Part shown: positions 21,742 to 31,720 of the stretch, piece after piece | Numbering within the stretch: position 1 is the first letter of the stretch | Layout of the letters: each line of letters starts with the position of its first letter | Assembly: GCF_001320245.1 (NCBI RefSeq) | Contig: NZ_BCBA01000031.1 | Location: 1-64,000 of the forward strand | From: Pseudomonas sp. NBRC 111124 | Lineage (GTDB): Bacteria; Pseudomonadota; Gammaproteobacteria; Pseudomonadales; Pseudomonadaceae | Direction of reading: 5' to 3' | Length of the DNA: 64,000 nucleotides | Notes under the pieces: model-generated | The model's input: the letters and a program-made list of their open reading frames with translations, nothing else | Database searches by the model: none | Told to the model about the DNA's origin: nothing | Translations under genes and position numbers: made by a program

Positions 21742-21996
21742 TCAGGCCGACAGCAGCGCGTCGAGCTTGCCGGCGCGCTCCAGGGCATAGAGGTCATCGC
21801 ATCCACCGACGTGGGTGCCGCCAATCCAGATCTGCGGTACCGAAGTACGGCCGGCCTTCTGGCTCATCTCGGCACGAACTTGCGGCTTGCCGTCGACCTT
21901 GATTTCCTCGAAGGCCACGCCCTTGCTTTCAAGCAGGTACTTGGCGCGCATGCAGTAGGGGCAGTAGTCGCTGGAGTAGACGATGACGGGCTTCAT
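21742..21996 (-). CDS. grxC: Glutaredoxin 3
   Basis: Small (84 residues) glutathione-dependent disulfide oxidoreductase. The active site 'YCPYC' lies at residues 11-15, the cis-proline motif is 'TSVPQIWIGGTHVGGCDDLYALE'. Its ATG is 1 nt after the rhodanese gene's stop, so the genes are co-transcribed, with secB downstream. Confidence 0.96.
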   Translation of the reverse strand: MKPVIVYSSDYCPYCMRAKYLLESKGVAFEEIKVDGKPQVRAEMSQKAGRTSVPQIWIGGTHVGGCDDLYALERAGKLDALLSA

Positions 21997-21997
21997 A

Positions 21998-22411
21998 TCA
22001 CTTCACCAGGGGCAGGTTATCGGCTTTCCAGCTGGAAACGCCACCGCTCAGCTTGGCAGCAGTGAAACCAGCTTTGATCAGCTCGCCGCAGACCGCACCG
22101 GACTGCTGGCCCATCGCGTCGACGACGATCAGGGTCTTCTCTTTGTGCTTCTCGAGCTCGGTCATGCGGTTGGCGACCTTGTCCTGCGGAATGTTCAGCG
22201 CACCGACGATGTGGCCGGCGGAATATTCTTTGGACGGACGAATGTCGATGACCAGTGCCTTGTCGGCATTGACCAGCGCGGTCAGCTGGCCGTTGCTCAG
22301 GCTCTGGCCGCCACGGCGCAGTTCATTGACAAGCAGTGCAACCAGCAGAACCACGAAGATCGCCACCAGGATGTAGTGATCTGTCGCGAATTGAATCAGG
22401 TGAGCAACCAT
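21998..22411 (-). CDS. Membrane-anchored rhodanese-like protein (YibN type)
   Basis: A 137-residue protein with an N-terminal membrane segment ('HYILVAIFVVLLVALLVNEL', about 11-30) and one rhodanese domain ('VIDIRPSKEYSAGHIVGALNIP'). The expected catalytic-loop Cys is absent: the loop reads 'VVDAMGQQSG', so classical sulfurtransferase activity is unlikely; the nearest Cys is a few residues on ('AVCGEL'). I chose ATG 22411, which places the membrane helix correctly. It leads the grxC-secB operon and is divergent from gpmI. Confidence 0.88.
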   Translation of the reverse strand: MVAHLIQFATDHYILVAIFVVLLVALLVNELRRGGQSLSNGQLTALVNADKALVIDIRPSKEYSAGHIVGALNIPQDKVANRMTELEKHKEKTLIVVDAMGQQSGAVCGELIKAGFTAAKLSGGVSSWKADNLPLVK

Positions 22412-22617
22412 CAGCGGTGTTCCAGGCGATTGAAAATGCCGGCCAGTATACACAGCCCCCCAGTGCCACCAAAGCCCGACGGGCGGGTGGCAAAGGTAGC
22501 TTCATGTTACCGGGCCGCCTGCGCCGGTCGGGCGACAGGACGATTATTCGCCGTTGATGGCGCATTTGCCCTAAAATGCGTGTCTTTATCATCTTTGAAC
22601 AACCGTGAGTTTGATTG

Positions 22618-24153
22618 ATGACGAGTACGCCCAAACCCCTGGTCCTGATCATCCTGGATGGATTCGGCCACAGCGAAAGCACCGAATACAACGCCATCTA
22701 TGCCGCCAACACACCGGTCTATGACCGCTTGCGCGCCACCCAGCCGCATGGCCTGATTTCCGGATCAGGGATGGACGTCGGCCTGCCGGACGGGCAGATG
22801 GGCAACTCCGAAGTCGGTCACATGAACCTCGGCGCCGGGCGCGTCGTCTACCAGGACTTCACCCGGGTGACCAAGGCCATCCGCGACGGTGAGTTCTTCC
22901 AGAACCCGGTACTCACCGGCGCTGTGGACCAGGCAGTGGGCAACGGCAAGGCCGTGCACATCCTCGGCCTGCTGTCCGACGGTGGTGTACACAGCCACCA
23001 GGACCACCTGGTGGCCATGGCCGAGCTGGCCGCGCAGCGCGGCGCCGAGAAGATCTACCTGCACGCCTTCCTCGATGGCCGTGACACCCCGCCACGCAGC
23101 GCTCAATCGTCGATCGAACTGCTCGATGCAACCTTCGCCAGACTCGGCAAGGGCCGCATCGCCAGCCTGATTGGCCGCTACTTCGCGATGGACCGCGACA
23201 ACCGCTGGGACCGCGTCAGCGCTGCCTACAACCTGATCGTCGATAGCGTTGCCGAATACACCGCCGACACTGCGCAGGCAGGCCTGGAAGCAGCCTACGC
23301 CCGCAACGAGAACGACGAGTTCGTCAAAGCCACGCGCATTGGCGAAGCGGTCAAGGTCGAGGACGGCGATGCCGTGATCTTCATGAACTTCCGCGCCGAC
23401 CGCGCTCGCGAGCTGTCGCGCGCCTTTGTCGAACCGGACTTCAACGAGTTCCCGCGCGCCCGCCTGCCGAAGATGGCCGCCTACATCGGTCTGACCCAGT
23501 ACTCGGCCAAGATCGCCGCGCCGGCAGCCTACGCACCGTCCAGCCTGAACAACGTGCTGGGCGAGTACCTGGCGAAAAACGGCAAGACTCAGCTGCGCAT
23601 CGCCGAAACCGAGAAATATGCGCACGTCACGTTCTTCTTCTCCGGTGGCCGCGAAGAGCCGTTCGAAGGCGAAGAGCGCATCCTGATCCCGTCGCCGAAG
23701 GTCGCCACCTACGACTTGCAGCCTGAAATGAACGCGCCTGAAGTGACCGACCGCATCGTCGAAGCCATCGAGCAGCAGCGCTTTGACGTGATCGTGGTCA
23801 ACTACGCCAACGGTGACATGGTCGGCCATACCGGCGTTTTCGAGGCTGCGGTCAAAGCAGTCGAGGCCCTGGACACCTGCGTCGGGCGCATCGTCGAGGC
23901 GCTGGCCAAGGTCGACGGCGAAGCCCTGATCACCGCCGACCACGGCAACGTCGAGCAGATGGAAGACGCGTGCACCGGCCAGGCGCACACGGCACACACC
24001 AGCGAGCCGGTGCCGTTCATTTACGTCGGCAAGCGCAAGCTGCAGGTCCGCGAAGGCGGCGTGCTGGCCGACGTGGCGCCGACCATGCTGAAGCTGCTGG
24101 GCCTGGAAAAGCCGGCAGAAATGACCGGTACTTCGATCCTGGTCGACGCCTGA
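22618..24153 (+). CDS. gpmI: 2,3-bisphosphoglycerate-independent phosphoglycerate mutase
   Basis: Interconverts 3- and 2-phosphoglycerate in glycolysis and gluconeogenesis using two Mn ions. The 511-residue protein begins '[20 protein letters not shown]' with metal-binding Asp, and has the phosphoserine site '[17 protein letters not shown]' and the C-terminal metal cluster '[13 protein letters not shown]' and '[11 protein letters not shown]'. ATG 22618 is preferred to an adjacent TTG. A terminator lies 50 nt downstream. Confidence 0.97.
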   Translation: MTSTPKPLVLIILDGFGHSESTEYNAIYAANTPVYDRLRATQPHGLISGSGMDVGLPDGQMGNSEVGHMNLGAGRVVYQDFTRVTKAIRDGEFFQNPVLTGAVDQAVGNGKAVHILGLLSDGGVHSHQDHLVAMAELAAQRGAEKIYLHAFLDGRDTPPRSAQSSIELLDATFARLGKGRIASLIGRYFAMDRDNRWDRVSAAYNLIVDSVAEYTADTAQAGLEAAYARNENDEFVKATRIGEAVKVEDGDAVIFMNFRADRARELSRAFVEPDFNEFPRARLPKMAAYIGLTQYSAKIAAPAAYAPSSLNNVLGEYLAKNGKTQLRIAETEKYAHVTFFFSGGREEPFEGEERILIPSPKVATYDLQPEMNAPEVTDRIVEAIEQQRFDVIVVNYANGDMVGHTGVFEAAVKAVEALDTCVGRIVEALAKVDGEALITADHGNVEQMEDACTGQAHTAHTSEPVPFIYVGKRKLQVREGGVLADVAPTMLKLLGLEKPAEMTGTSILVDA

Positions 24154-24205
24154 TTCAGTGTGCGGGGGCCGCTTTGCAGCCCCTTTACAGATGAATTCCG
24201 GACAA

Positions 24206-24242
24206 ACGCCCCGCTGCCCCGGCAGCGAGGCGTTTTTTTTGC
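24206..24242 (+). terminator. gpmI terminator
   Basis: ACGCCCCGCTGCC-CCGG-CAGCGAGGCGT followed by T8: a hairpin with a long T run between gpmI and envC. Confidence 0.93.
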
Positions 24243-24294
24243 CTGCCCGCACGGGCATACTAGGCCAGTCTCCATCCTTGGTACGCCAAACCCC

Positions 24295-25596
24295 ATGCTA
24301 CGCGCCCTGATCCCTTTAGCCCTGTCCTGCCTGCTCAGCCCGGCCTTTGCCGATGAGCGCGCACAGACCCAGCAGCAACTGGACGCCACCCGCCAGGACA
24401 TTGCCGAGCTCAAGAAGACGCTGGGCAAGCTCCAGGAAGAAAAGGCCGGTGTGCAAAAAGACCTCAAGGCCACTGAAACCGATATCGGTAACCTGGAGAA
24501 GCAGGTGGAGGCCCTGCAACAAGAACTAAAAAAGACCGAGGGCGAGCTGGAGCGCCTTGATACCGAGAAAAAAAAACTCCAGAGCGCCCGCGTTGAACAA
24601 CAACGGCTGATCGCCATCCAGGCCCGTTCGGCCTACCAGAACAACGGTCGCGAGGAATACCTCAAGCTGCTGCTCAACCAGCAGAACCCTGAGAAATTCG
24701 CTCGCACCCTGTCCTATTACGACTACCTCAGCAAAGCGCGCCTCGAACAGCTCAAGGCGTTCAACGAGACCCTGCGCCAGCTGGCCAATGTCGAGCAGGA
24801 CATTTCCCGCCAGCAGGCGCAACTGCTGGCCCAGCGCGCCGACCTCGACACCCGCCGCCAGGCGCTGGACAGCGAGCGCAGCAAGCGCCAGCAGGTCCTG
24901 GCCAAGCTCAACAGCGACGTGAAAGACGGCGACCAGAAGCTGCAGGCCCGTCAACAGGACCAGGCCGACCTGGCCAAGGTGCTCAAAACCATCGAGGAGA
25001 CCCTGGCCCGCCAGGCTCGCGAAGCCGAAGAAGCGCGCAAGAAAGCCTTGCTCGCTCAGCAGGAAGCCGAGAAGCGCCGGCAGCAGGAGGCCCTCGCCGC
25101 CCGCGCAGACAAAGACAGAGAGGATGCCGAGCCGCCGAAAAAGGCCCGCACCACCCTCGGCCCGCTGGCTTCCAGTGACGGCGCCAGCTATGGCGGTGCA
25201 TTTTCTGCTGCGCGGGGAAAACTTCCTTGGCCGGTCAATGGTCGATTGCTGGCACGCTTCGGTGATGCCCGCGGCAATGATGTCCGGGCCAAGTGGGACG
25301 GCGTGATGATCAGCGCCAGCCCCGGCACCCAGGTCCATGCCGTGCACGGCGGCCGCGTGGTATTTGCCGACTGGTTGCGTGGCGCTGGACTTCTGGTCAT
25401 TCTCGACCATGGTAATGGTTACCTGAGCCTGTACGGCCACAACCAGAGCCTGCTCAAGAGCGCCGGTGACATCGTCAAGGCCGGCGAAGCCATTTCCACC
25501 GTTGGCGACAGCGGTGGCCAGGACAGCGCAGGCTTGTACTTCGCCATTCGCCAGCAGGGCCGGCCGACCGACCCTTCGCAGTGGTGCCGCGGCTGA
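24295..25596 (+). CDS. envC: EnvC-like murein hydrolase activator
   Basis: Periplasmic coiled-coil protein of 433 residues that probably activates AmiB-type amidases at the division site. Signal peptide about 1-18 ('LSPAFADE'), coiled coil about 20-285, LytM/M23 domain about 315-433. The LytM site is degenerate: where active enzymes have HxH ('LHFEIR'), this protein reads 'GLYFAIR', so it should be non-catalytic like E. coli EnvC. ATG 24295 gives a proper signal sequence. It is followed by ctpA and the deacetylase-like gene, a conserved trio. Confidence 0.93.
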   Translation: MLRALIPLALSCLLSPAFADERAQTQQQLDATRQDIAELKKTLGKLQEEKAGVQKDLKATETDIGNLEKQVEALQQELKKTEGELERLDTEKKKLQSARVEQQRLIAIQARSAYQNNGREEYLKLLLNQQNPEKFARTLSYYDYLSKARLEQLKAFNETLRQLANVEQDISRQQAQLLAQRADLDTRRQALDSERSKRQQVLAKLNSDVKDGDQKLQARQQDQADLAKVLKTIEETLARQAREAEEARKKALLAQQEAEKRRQQEALAARADKDREDAEPPKKARTTLGPLASSDGASYGGAFSAARGKLPWPVNGRLLARFGDARGNDVRAKWDGVMISASPGTQVHAVHGGRVVFADWLRGAGLLVILDHGNGYLSLYGHNQSLLKSAGDIVKAGEAISTVGDSGGQDSAGLYFAIRQQGRPTDPSQWCRG

Positions 25597-25674
25597 CACA
25601 TACATACGGCATAGCGCCAGGCGCTGCGCCGATGCTCCGCAGGGAGCGTTTACAGGATCAGGAGTTCGTTCGAC

Positions 25675-27009
25675 ATGCTGCACTCGCCTCGCCTCACCCA
25701 GCTGGCCCTGACCATCGCGCTGGCGATTGGTGCGCCCCTGGCCAGCGCCGCGGAGCCGGCGAAAGCCTCGCCAGCCAAGCCTGCCGCCGTGCCGGCCACC
25801 GAGGTGACCGCCAAGTCGCCGCTGCCGCTGGAAGAGCTGCGCACCTTTGCCGAGGTCATGGACCGCATCAAGGCGGCTTACGTCGAACCTGTGGACGACA
25901 AGACCCTGCTGGAAAATGCCATCAAGGGCATGCTGAGCAACCTTGACCCGCACTCGGCCTACCTCGGCCCCGAGGACTTCCAGGAGCTGCAGGAGAGCAC
26001 CAGCGGAGAATTCGGCGGCCTCGGCATCGAAGTGGGCCAGGAGGACGGCAATATCAAGGTGGTATCGCCAATCGACGACACTCCAGCCTCGCGGGCCGGC
26101 GTGCAGGCCGGCGACCTGATCGTCAAGATCAACGGCGCGCCAACCCGCGGCCAGACCATGACCGAAGCCGTCGACAAGATGCGCGGCAAGATTGGCGAGA
26201 AGATCACCCTGACCCTGGTACGAGACGGCGGCAACCCGTTCGACGTGACCCTTGCCCGCGCGGTGATCCAGGTCAAGAGCGTGAAAAGCCAGCTGCTGGA
26301 AAGCGGTTACGGCTACATCCGCATCACCCAATTCCAGGTCAAGACCGGTGACGAAGTCGGCAAGGCCCTGGCCAAGCTGCGCAAGGACAACGGCAAAAAG
26401 CTGCGCGGGGTGATCCTCGACTTGCGCAACAACCCCGGCGGCGTGCTGCAGTCAGCGGTGGAGGTGGCCGACCACTTCCTGACCAAAGGCCTGATCGTCT
26501 ACACCAAGGGCCGCATCGCCAACTCCGAGCTGCGCTTCTCTGCCGACCCGGCCGACGCCAGCGAAGGTGTGCCGCTGGTCGTGTTGATCAACGGTGGCAG
26601 CGCCTCGGCCTCGGAAATCGTCGCCGGCGCCCTGCAGGACCATAAGCGCGGCGTGCTGATGGGTACCGACAGCTTCGGCAAGGGTTCGGTGCAGACCGTA
26701 CTGCCGCTGGCCAACGACCGTGCGCTGAAGCTCACCACCGCGTTGTACTACACCCCCAACGGCCGCTCGATCCAGGCCCAGGGCATCGTCCCCGACATCG
26801 AAGTGCGCCCGGCCAAGCTGACCGCCGACGCCAGCGACAACGACACCTTCAAGGAAGCCGACCTGCAGGGCCACCTGGGCAACGGCAACGGCGGCGCCGA
26901 GCGCCCTACCGGCAGCAGCAAGCGCCAGGAGCGCCCGCAGGACAGTGACTACCAGCTGAGCCAGGCGCTGAGCCTGCTCAAGGGCCTGAACATCACCAAG
27001 GGCGACTGA
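25675..27009 (+). CDS. ctpA: Carboxyl-terminal processing protease, S41 family
   Basis: Periplasmic serine protease, 444 residues. Signal peptide about 1-25, PDZ about 95-180 ('GGLGIEVGQEDGNIKVVSPIDDTPASRAGVQAGDLIVKI', read in parts), S41 core with the catalytic Ser in 'NGGSASASEIVAGAL' and Lys in 'FGKGSVQTVLPL'. CtpA-type proteases trim envelope proteins, including peptidoglycan hydrolases. It lies 78 nt after envC and 8 nt before the YibQ-like gene, supporting a joint role in cell-wall remodelling (inference). Confidence 0.95.
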   Translation: MLHSPRLTQLALTIALAIGAPLASAAEPAKASPAKPAAVPATEVTAKSPLPLEELRTFAEVMDRIKAAYVEPVDDKTLLENAIKGMLSNLDPHSAYLGPEDFQELQESTSGEFGGLGIEVGQEDGNIKVVSPIDDTPASRAGVQAGDLIVKINGAPTRGQTMTEAVDKMRGKIGEKITLTLVRDGGNPFDVTLARAVIQVKSVKSQLLESGYGYIRITQFQVKTGDEVGKALAKLRKDNGKKLRGVILDLRNNPGGVLQSAVEVADHFLTKGLIVYTKGRIANSELRFSADPADASEGVPLVVLINGGSASASEIVAGALQDHKRGVLMGTDSFGKGSVQTVLPLANDRALKLTTALYYTPNGRSIQAQGIVPDIEVRPAKLTADASDNDTFKEADLQGHLGNGNGGAERPTGSSKRQERPQDSDYQLSQALSLLKGLNITKGD

Positions 27010-27017
27010 AGCTCCCC

Positions 27018-27785
27018 ATGCGTTATCTGCTGTGTCTGCTGTTCTGCCTGATGGCCGGGGTCGCGCAAGCGGCGCCGGCCGGCAAGGCCTACCTGAGCAT
27101 CATCATCGACGACCTGGGCCAGAGCCCCGAGCGTGACAGCCGAACACTTGCCCTGCCCGGGCCGGTGACCATGGCGATCATGCCCGACACCCCACATGCC
27201 AGCGACTTTGCCCGCCAGGCCCACAAGGCTGGCAAGACGGTGATCCTGCACATGCCCATGGACCCGGCCACCGGGCCTTATGCCTGGCACCCCGGCATCC
27301 CCATCGAAGAGCTGGCGCGACGACTGGACGCCGCGCTGCTCAAGGTGCCCTACGCTGCTGGTATCAACAACCACATGGGCAGCCGCATGACGGCACAACG
27401 CGAGCCGATGGCCTGGCTGATGGGCGAGCTGCAGCGGCGGCACCTGTTCTTCGTCGACAGCCGCACCAGTGCCGCCACCGTGGCGGCAGCCGAAGCACAG
27501 GCACAGGGGCTGGCGCATATTTCGCGGGATGTATTCCTCGACGATGTACGCACCACCGAGGCAATTGCCGCGCAGCTTCAACAAGGCATTGCCCTGGCCC
27601 GCAAACAAGGCTCGGCAGTACTGATCGGGCATCCCTACCCGCAGACGCTGGAAGTGCTTGAGCGCGAACTGCCACGCCTCAAAGGCCAAGGCATCGAACT
27701 GATCAGGCTCAAGCAGATGATTGCCGTACGCAGCAACCTGGCGATGCCGGGGCACGGCAAGAACGGGCGCTACGCCAACCGCTGA
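27018..27785 (+). CDS. yibQ: Divergent polysaccharide deacetylase (YibQ family)
   Basis: A 255-residue exported protein with signal peptide 'LCLLFCLMAGVAQAAPA' and the family signature 'LSIIIDDLGQSPERDSRTLALPGPVTMAIMP' (in parts), then 'VILHMPMDP' and 'GINNHMGSRMT'. The fold is that of NodB-type deacetylases with altered metal residues; the substrate is unknown. It is the third gene of the envC-ctpA-yibQ group, starting 8 nt after ctpA. Confidence 0.92.
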   Translation: MRYLLCLLFCLMAGVAQAAPAGKAYLSIIIDDLGQSPERDSRTLALPGPVTMAIMPDTPHASDFARQAHKAGKTVILHMPMDPATGPYAWHPGIPIEELARRLDAALLKVPYAAGINNHMGSRMTAQREPMAWLMGELQRRHLFFVDSRTSAATVAAAEAQAQGLAHISRDVFLDDVRTTEAIAAQLQQGIALARKQGSAVLIGHPYPQTLEVLERELPRLKGQGIELIRLKQMIAVRSNLAMPGHGKNGRYANR

Positions 27786-27862
27786 AAAAAAGCTCACCTA
27801 TCTACCGCCAAACGCGCCGATAGCCGCTTCACCCTTCGTCCTCCATCTCTAGGAGGTACGAC

Positions 27863-29257
27863 ATGCAAAAGCCATTACGCCTCGCCCCGCTGGGCCTGAT
27901 CCTGGTCAGCCAGCTGGCTGACGCCACGCCCCCTCCCACGACGCCCCTTACCCTGTATAACAGCCTCGGCCAGAACTCGGAATGGACCGGCGTCGGCCGG
28001 CTGATCTGGAACAACCGGCATTGCATTGGCACGCTACTGGACAGCCGCGACGCCACCCTCGGCACAAACGGGCCGGCCTACATGCTGACGGCCGGCCACT
28101 GCGCCGGCGGCGTCAATGGCAAGGTCATTGTCGACCAGCCAATTACCGGCAGCATTGCATTCAACTACTTTGTCGATACGCAAGATCAGCGCCACACCGT
28201 GCCCTTGAAACGAACGCTATGGAGCAGCCTGCAAGGTGTCGATCTGGCGCTACTGGAACTGGATGCCACATTGGAGGAGCTGCTGGCACAAGGCGTCACA
28301 CCCCTCAAACTGGGCCCATCCCCCGCTTCGGGAAGCGCGGTTCAGGTCATCGGCGAAGCCAGTTCGATTGGCAAAGGGCTGCGCTTGTCCACCTGTACGG
28401 AGCGCTTCCACAGCACAGCCAGTGTCGACAACTGGGTGTGGCGCAACGTCAGGCGTAACGATTGCCAAGGCCTTGATACAGGCGCTTCCGGCAGCCCGGT
28501 CATAGACGTGGGTAGCCATCGGCTGGTCAGCATCGCCAATAGCCTGCATGACTCCGAAGTCGGCGCAATCCCGCTCAGCCGCCTTCAGGGCTGCTTCAGC
28601 GCAGGTCGAGCGGACCTTGAACTTGAGACCTGCCAGTTGCTGCCAGCCTTTCAGCTCGAACCGCAGGGTAATGGTTTCAAAGCCCTGACCAAGGCCCGAA
28701 GCATGGCCGATGGTTCTCTTGAGCCCGCACGCTGGGGCTTTGAGTTTCTCATCGACACACCGCGCTACCGCTACAAGGCCACTACCGATGCACTCGCCTG
28801 CGAGGACCCGGTGGGTTACAGCGGCACCATCCCTGCGAGCGAGGCCATGATCAACGACCCGATCGGTCCTGCGCCCGGTACTCATTACCTGTGCCTGGTC
28901 GGCGTACAGTCGCCAGAGCAGCTGCCTTCTCGTGCGCTCATGGCCAACAGCCTGAGTATTGAAGTGAATTTGCTGCCACCCGGCAGGCCTCAGGCCCAGG
29001 TGCTGACCGAGCACTTGCCGGACGGCGGCATACGCATCAACTGGCTGAAAGATCCCGATACCGTGTTCTATCGGGTCAAGCGTGGCGCGCCGGCAACCAC
29101 GGACTGCAATGACCACTCGGGTTACCGCCTGCTGCGGGCGAACAGCCGCGACATCCCCAGCAGCGCATTACCCGTGAAACTCTGCAGCGTCGCCATCGAC
29201 GTGATCGGGCAGAACTCCGAGTTTCGCACCGACCTGTTGCAGGCTGATGCGCCTTGA
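27863..29257 (+). CDS. Secreted trypsin-like serine protease
   Basis: A 464-residue exported protein with signal peptide about 1-21 ('VSQLADA'). It has a chymotrypsin-fold domain with catalytic His in 'YMLTAGHCAGG', Asp in 'GVDLALLELD' and Ser in 'DTGASGSPVID'. The remaining 230 residues are a C-terminal region with several Cys and no domain I recognise, perhaps a substrate-binding or export module. GGAGG lies 7-8 nt before the ATG. It sits alone between yibQ and betT, with a terminator behind it, and appears accessory to this location. The substrate is unknown. Confidence 0.88.
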   Translation: MQKPLRLAPLGLILVSQLADATPPPTTPLTLYNSLGQNSEWTGVGRLIWNNRHCIGTLLDSRDATLGTNGPAYMLTAGHCAGGVNGKVIVDQPITGSIAFNYFVDTQDQRHTVPLKRTLWSSLQGVDLALLELDATLEELLAQGVTPLKLGPSPASGSAVQVIGEASSIGKGLRLSTCTERFHSTASVDNWVWRNVRRNDCQGLDTGASGSPVIDVGSHRLVSIANSLHDSEVGAIPLSRLQGCFSAGRADLELETCQLLPAFQLEPQGNGFKALTKARSMADGSLEPARWGFEFLIDTPRYRYKATTDALACEDPVGYSGTIPASEAMINDPIGPAPGTHYLCLVGVQSPEQLPSRALMANSLSIEVNLLPPGRPQAQVLTEHLPDGGIRINWLKDPDTVFYRVKRGAPATTDCNDHSGYRLLRANSRDIPSSALPVKLCSVAIDVIGQNSEFRTDLLQADAP

Positions 29258-29280
29258 TAGCACCTGCTCTTGAACTGAAA

Positions 29281-29311
29281 AGGGCCCTGTTCCTGCGAAC
29301 AGAGCCCTTCT
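29281..29311. terminator. Bidirectional terminator, protease/betT
   Basis: AGGGCCCTGTTC-CTGC-GAACAGAGCCCT followed by TCTTC, with AAAA ahead: a long stem with one mismatch between convergent genes. Confidence 0.9.
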
Positions 29312-29329
29312 TCATGACGTCAGCTCAAG

Positions 29330-31333
29330 TCAGCTGTACACACGGCCCAGCAACTGCCGGTGGCTTTCGAACTGATCCAGCACATCACGCACGATCTGCT
29401 CAGGCGCAAAGCCCATCAGGTCGTACTCTTGGCTGCCGTCGTGCAGGTACACCTCGGCACGGTAGAAGCGCTGGCGCACTTCCGGCTCGCCTTCCACCGG
29501 TGCTTCGCTCGGCGCGGCCATGTAGCCGTCCAGGCTCACTTCGTAAACGAACGGGTTGCCCTCGTCCATCATCACTCGCAGGCCCATCATGTTGCGCGAC
29601 TGGCCAACACGGGTTTCCACTTCGAAGCCCAGGGTCTGCAGCTGCGCGGCGGCTTCTTTCAGCGCCGGGCTGACCTGCTTGTCCATGAAGCGCTGCACCA
29701 CGGCCTGGGTCGGCTGCAGGTCCAGCTGGCTCAGGCGTTCGGTGAAGCCGCGGCGGCCACGGGCGGCCAGCTCGGCACGCTCCTGCTCGACCGCTACATC
29801 CTGCTTCATGGCCTTGTACAGGCCGAACATGAACAGCACCAGCACCACCGAGAACGGCAGCCCCGCCAGAACCACCATGGTCTGCATGGCTTCGAAGTTG
29901 CCGGCGAACAGCAGGCCGATGGTGACGAGGGTGATGATCACCGACCAGAACACCACCATCCAGTGCGGAGCGTCCTCGTCGACCTTGCCGCCTTTGCACG
30001 ACAGGTTGGCCATCATCACCGCGCCGGAGTCGGCCGGAGTGAGGAACAGCACGAAGCCGACGAATACGGCCACGCCGATCACGATCTTGGCCGCCGGGAA
30101 ATATTCCAGCAGCTGGTAGATCGACATCGACGGCTGTTCAAGCGCAGTCTTGCCCAGCTCCACCGCGCCCTGGTTGATTACCAGGTCCAGCGCGGTGTTG
30201 CCAAAGATCGACAGCCAGGCCAGGGTGAAGCCCAGCGGGATCAACAGCACGCCGCTGACCAGCTGGCGCACGGTACGGCCCTTGGAGATACGGGCAATGA
30301 ACATGCCGACGAACGGGCCCCAGGAGATCCACCAAGCCCAGTAGAACACGGTCCATAGACCGAGCCAGCGCTCGGACTTTCCGGCTTCGCCTTCATATAC
30401 GTAGAGGTCGAAGGTCTTCAGCACGATACCGTTGAGATAGTCGCCGATGTTCTGCACGAAGCCGTTGAGCAGGTGCAGGGTCTCGCCGCCCAGCAGCACG
30501 AAGATCAGCAGACCACTGAACAGCATGATGTTCAGGTTGGACAGGCGACGAATGCCGTTCTCCACACCCGATACAGCCGCGACGGTGGCCACGCCGGCCA
30601 TCACCAGAATCACCACCAGCAGGTTGGTCTTGCTGTGGTCCATGCCGAACAGGTATTCCAGGCCGGAAGACACCTGCATCGAACCGATACCCAGGTTGGT
30701 CACCAGGCCCAGCAAGGTGACGAACATGCCGAAGATGTCTACGGCATTGCCGGCAGCGCCTTTGACCCAGCGCTCACCGACCAGGGGGTACAGCGCCGAG
30801 CGCAGCGCCAGCGGCTGGTTGTGGCGGTAGGCGAAGTAACCCACGGCCAGGCCCACCAGGGCGTAGATCGCCCAGCCGTGCAGGCCCCAGTGCAGGAAGG
30901 TCAGCTGCAGGCCCTGGCGCGCGGCCTCGAGGCTGGCAGAGCTACCTTCCGGCGGATTGAAATAGTGGTCCAGCGGTTCGGAGGCGCCAAAATACAGCAG
31001 CGAGATACCGATACCGGAGGAGAACAGCATGCCGGCCCAGGCGCCGTAGCTGAAGTCAGGCTGGTCGTCTTTACCGCCGAGCTTGAGCTTGCCGTAGTCG
31101 GAGAAGGCCAGGTAGATCACGAACAGCAGGTAGCCGCCGATCACCAGCATGTAGTACCAGCCGAAGGTGCGCGTCAGCCATTTCTGGGCCACGCCCAGCA
31201 CCTGGCCGGCGGTTTCGGGTACAGCGATCAGCAAGGCAGTCAGAACGAGGATCATCAGCGCGGAGGTGAAGAACACCACGCGGTTGACCCGTACCCTCTC
31301 GGCGGGGGGCTTGGTAAGTGAGGCAGAACTCAT
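29330..31333 (-). CDS. betT: Choline transporter, BCCT family
   Basis: Proton- or sodium-coupled choline uptake for glycine betaine synthesis. The 667-residue protein has the 12 membrane segments of BCCT carriers, with 'GWYYMLVIGGYLLFVIYLAF', the Trp-rich 'WTVFYWAWWISWGPFVGMFIARISKG' signature, and a hydrophilic C-terminal domain of about 150 residues, the part that senses osmotic stress in BetT proteins. It is divergent from betIBA across a 480-bp spacer. A terminator follows. Confidence 0.96.
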   Translation of the reverse strand: MSSASLTKPPAERVRVNRVVFFTSALMILVLTALLIAVPETAGQVLGVAQKWLTRTFGWYYMLVIGGYLLFVIYLAFSDYGKLKLGGKDDQPDFSYGAWAGMLFSSGIGISLLYFGASEPLDHYFNPPEGSSASLEAARQGLQLTFLHWGLHGWAIYALVGLAVGYFAYRHNQPLALRSALYPLVGERWVKGAAGNAVDIFGMFVTLLGLVTNLGIGSMQVSSGLEYLFGMDHSKTNLLVVILVMAGVATVAAVSGVENGIRRLSNLNIMLFSGLLIFVLLGGETLHLLNGFVQNIGDYLNGIVLKTFDLYVYEGEAGKSERWLGLWTVFYWAWWISWGPFVGMFIARISKGRTVRQLVSGVLLIPLGFTLAWLSIFGNTALDLVINQGAVELGKTALEQPSMSIYQLLEYFPAAKIVIGVAVFVGFVLFLTPADSGAVMMANLSCKGGKVDEDAPHWMVVFWSVIITLVTIGLLFAGNFEAMQTMVVLAGLPFSVVLVLFMFGLYKAMKQDVAVEQERAELAARGRRGFTERLSQLDLQPTQAVVQRFMDKQVSPALKEAAAQLQTLGFEVETRVGQSRNMMGLRVMMDEGNPFVYEVSLDGYMAAPSEAPVEGEPEVRQRFYRAEVYLHDGSQEYDLMGFAPEQIVRDVLDQFESHRQLLGRVYS

Positions 31334-31720
31334 TGCACGAATGCTCCGGGCAGTACGGCTGTGGAGGCTAATCAGTCTTTCCCGAGCAATTGGTGGAATA
31401 TCCCCACTGCATCAGGTGTTATAAAAGCACCCTGGAAACCGCGATCCCGAATCGATACGTTGCAAAAAAACAGACAGGTGGCCTGCTGAAAATGCCACGC
31501 CTCAGCGGAGGTGCGCGCATTCGTCACAGATCACCCCGCCCGCTCCAAGGGCCTGTCGCAGGGCCAGTGACCGTACGGCAGAATCTGCATTTCGCATCGC
31601 TCATGCCCGTCAACGCCTTGTATTCCGGGGGTTACGCGATTTCCTGGGGTGTCAATCCGTGCCTTGTTGACCGCTTGAAAAAGTGTCAATGGCACAAATT
31701 GTCGCAGAGCTTATTCTTTA
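31334..31720. other. betT-betI intergenic region
   Basis: No convincing gene is seen in this part of the spacer between divergent betT and betI; the short open frames have no ribosome site or familiar sequence. The region should hold the betT promoter, for which I cannot assign firm boxes. Confidence 0.5.

Noticed and set aside
22323..22697. A minus-strand frame extending the rhodanese gene's upstream region
   Set aside because: It overlaps the start of gpmI and lacks a recognisable product; the rhodanese start at 22411 explains the region.
24526..26331. Open frame of 601 codons antisense to envC and ctpA
   Set aside because: It covers two genes with clear domains and signal peptides on the plus strand.
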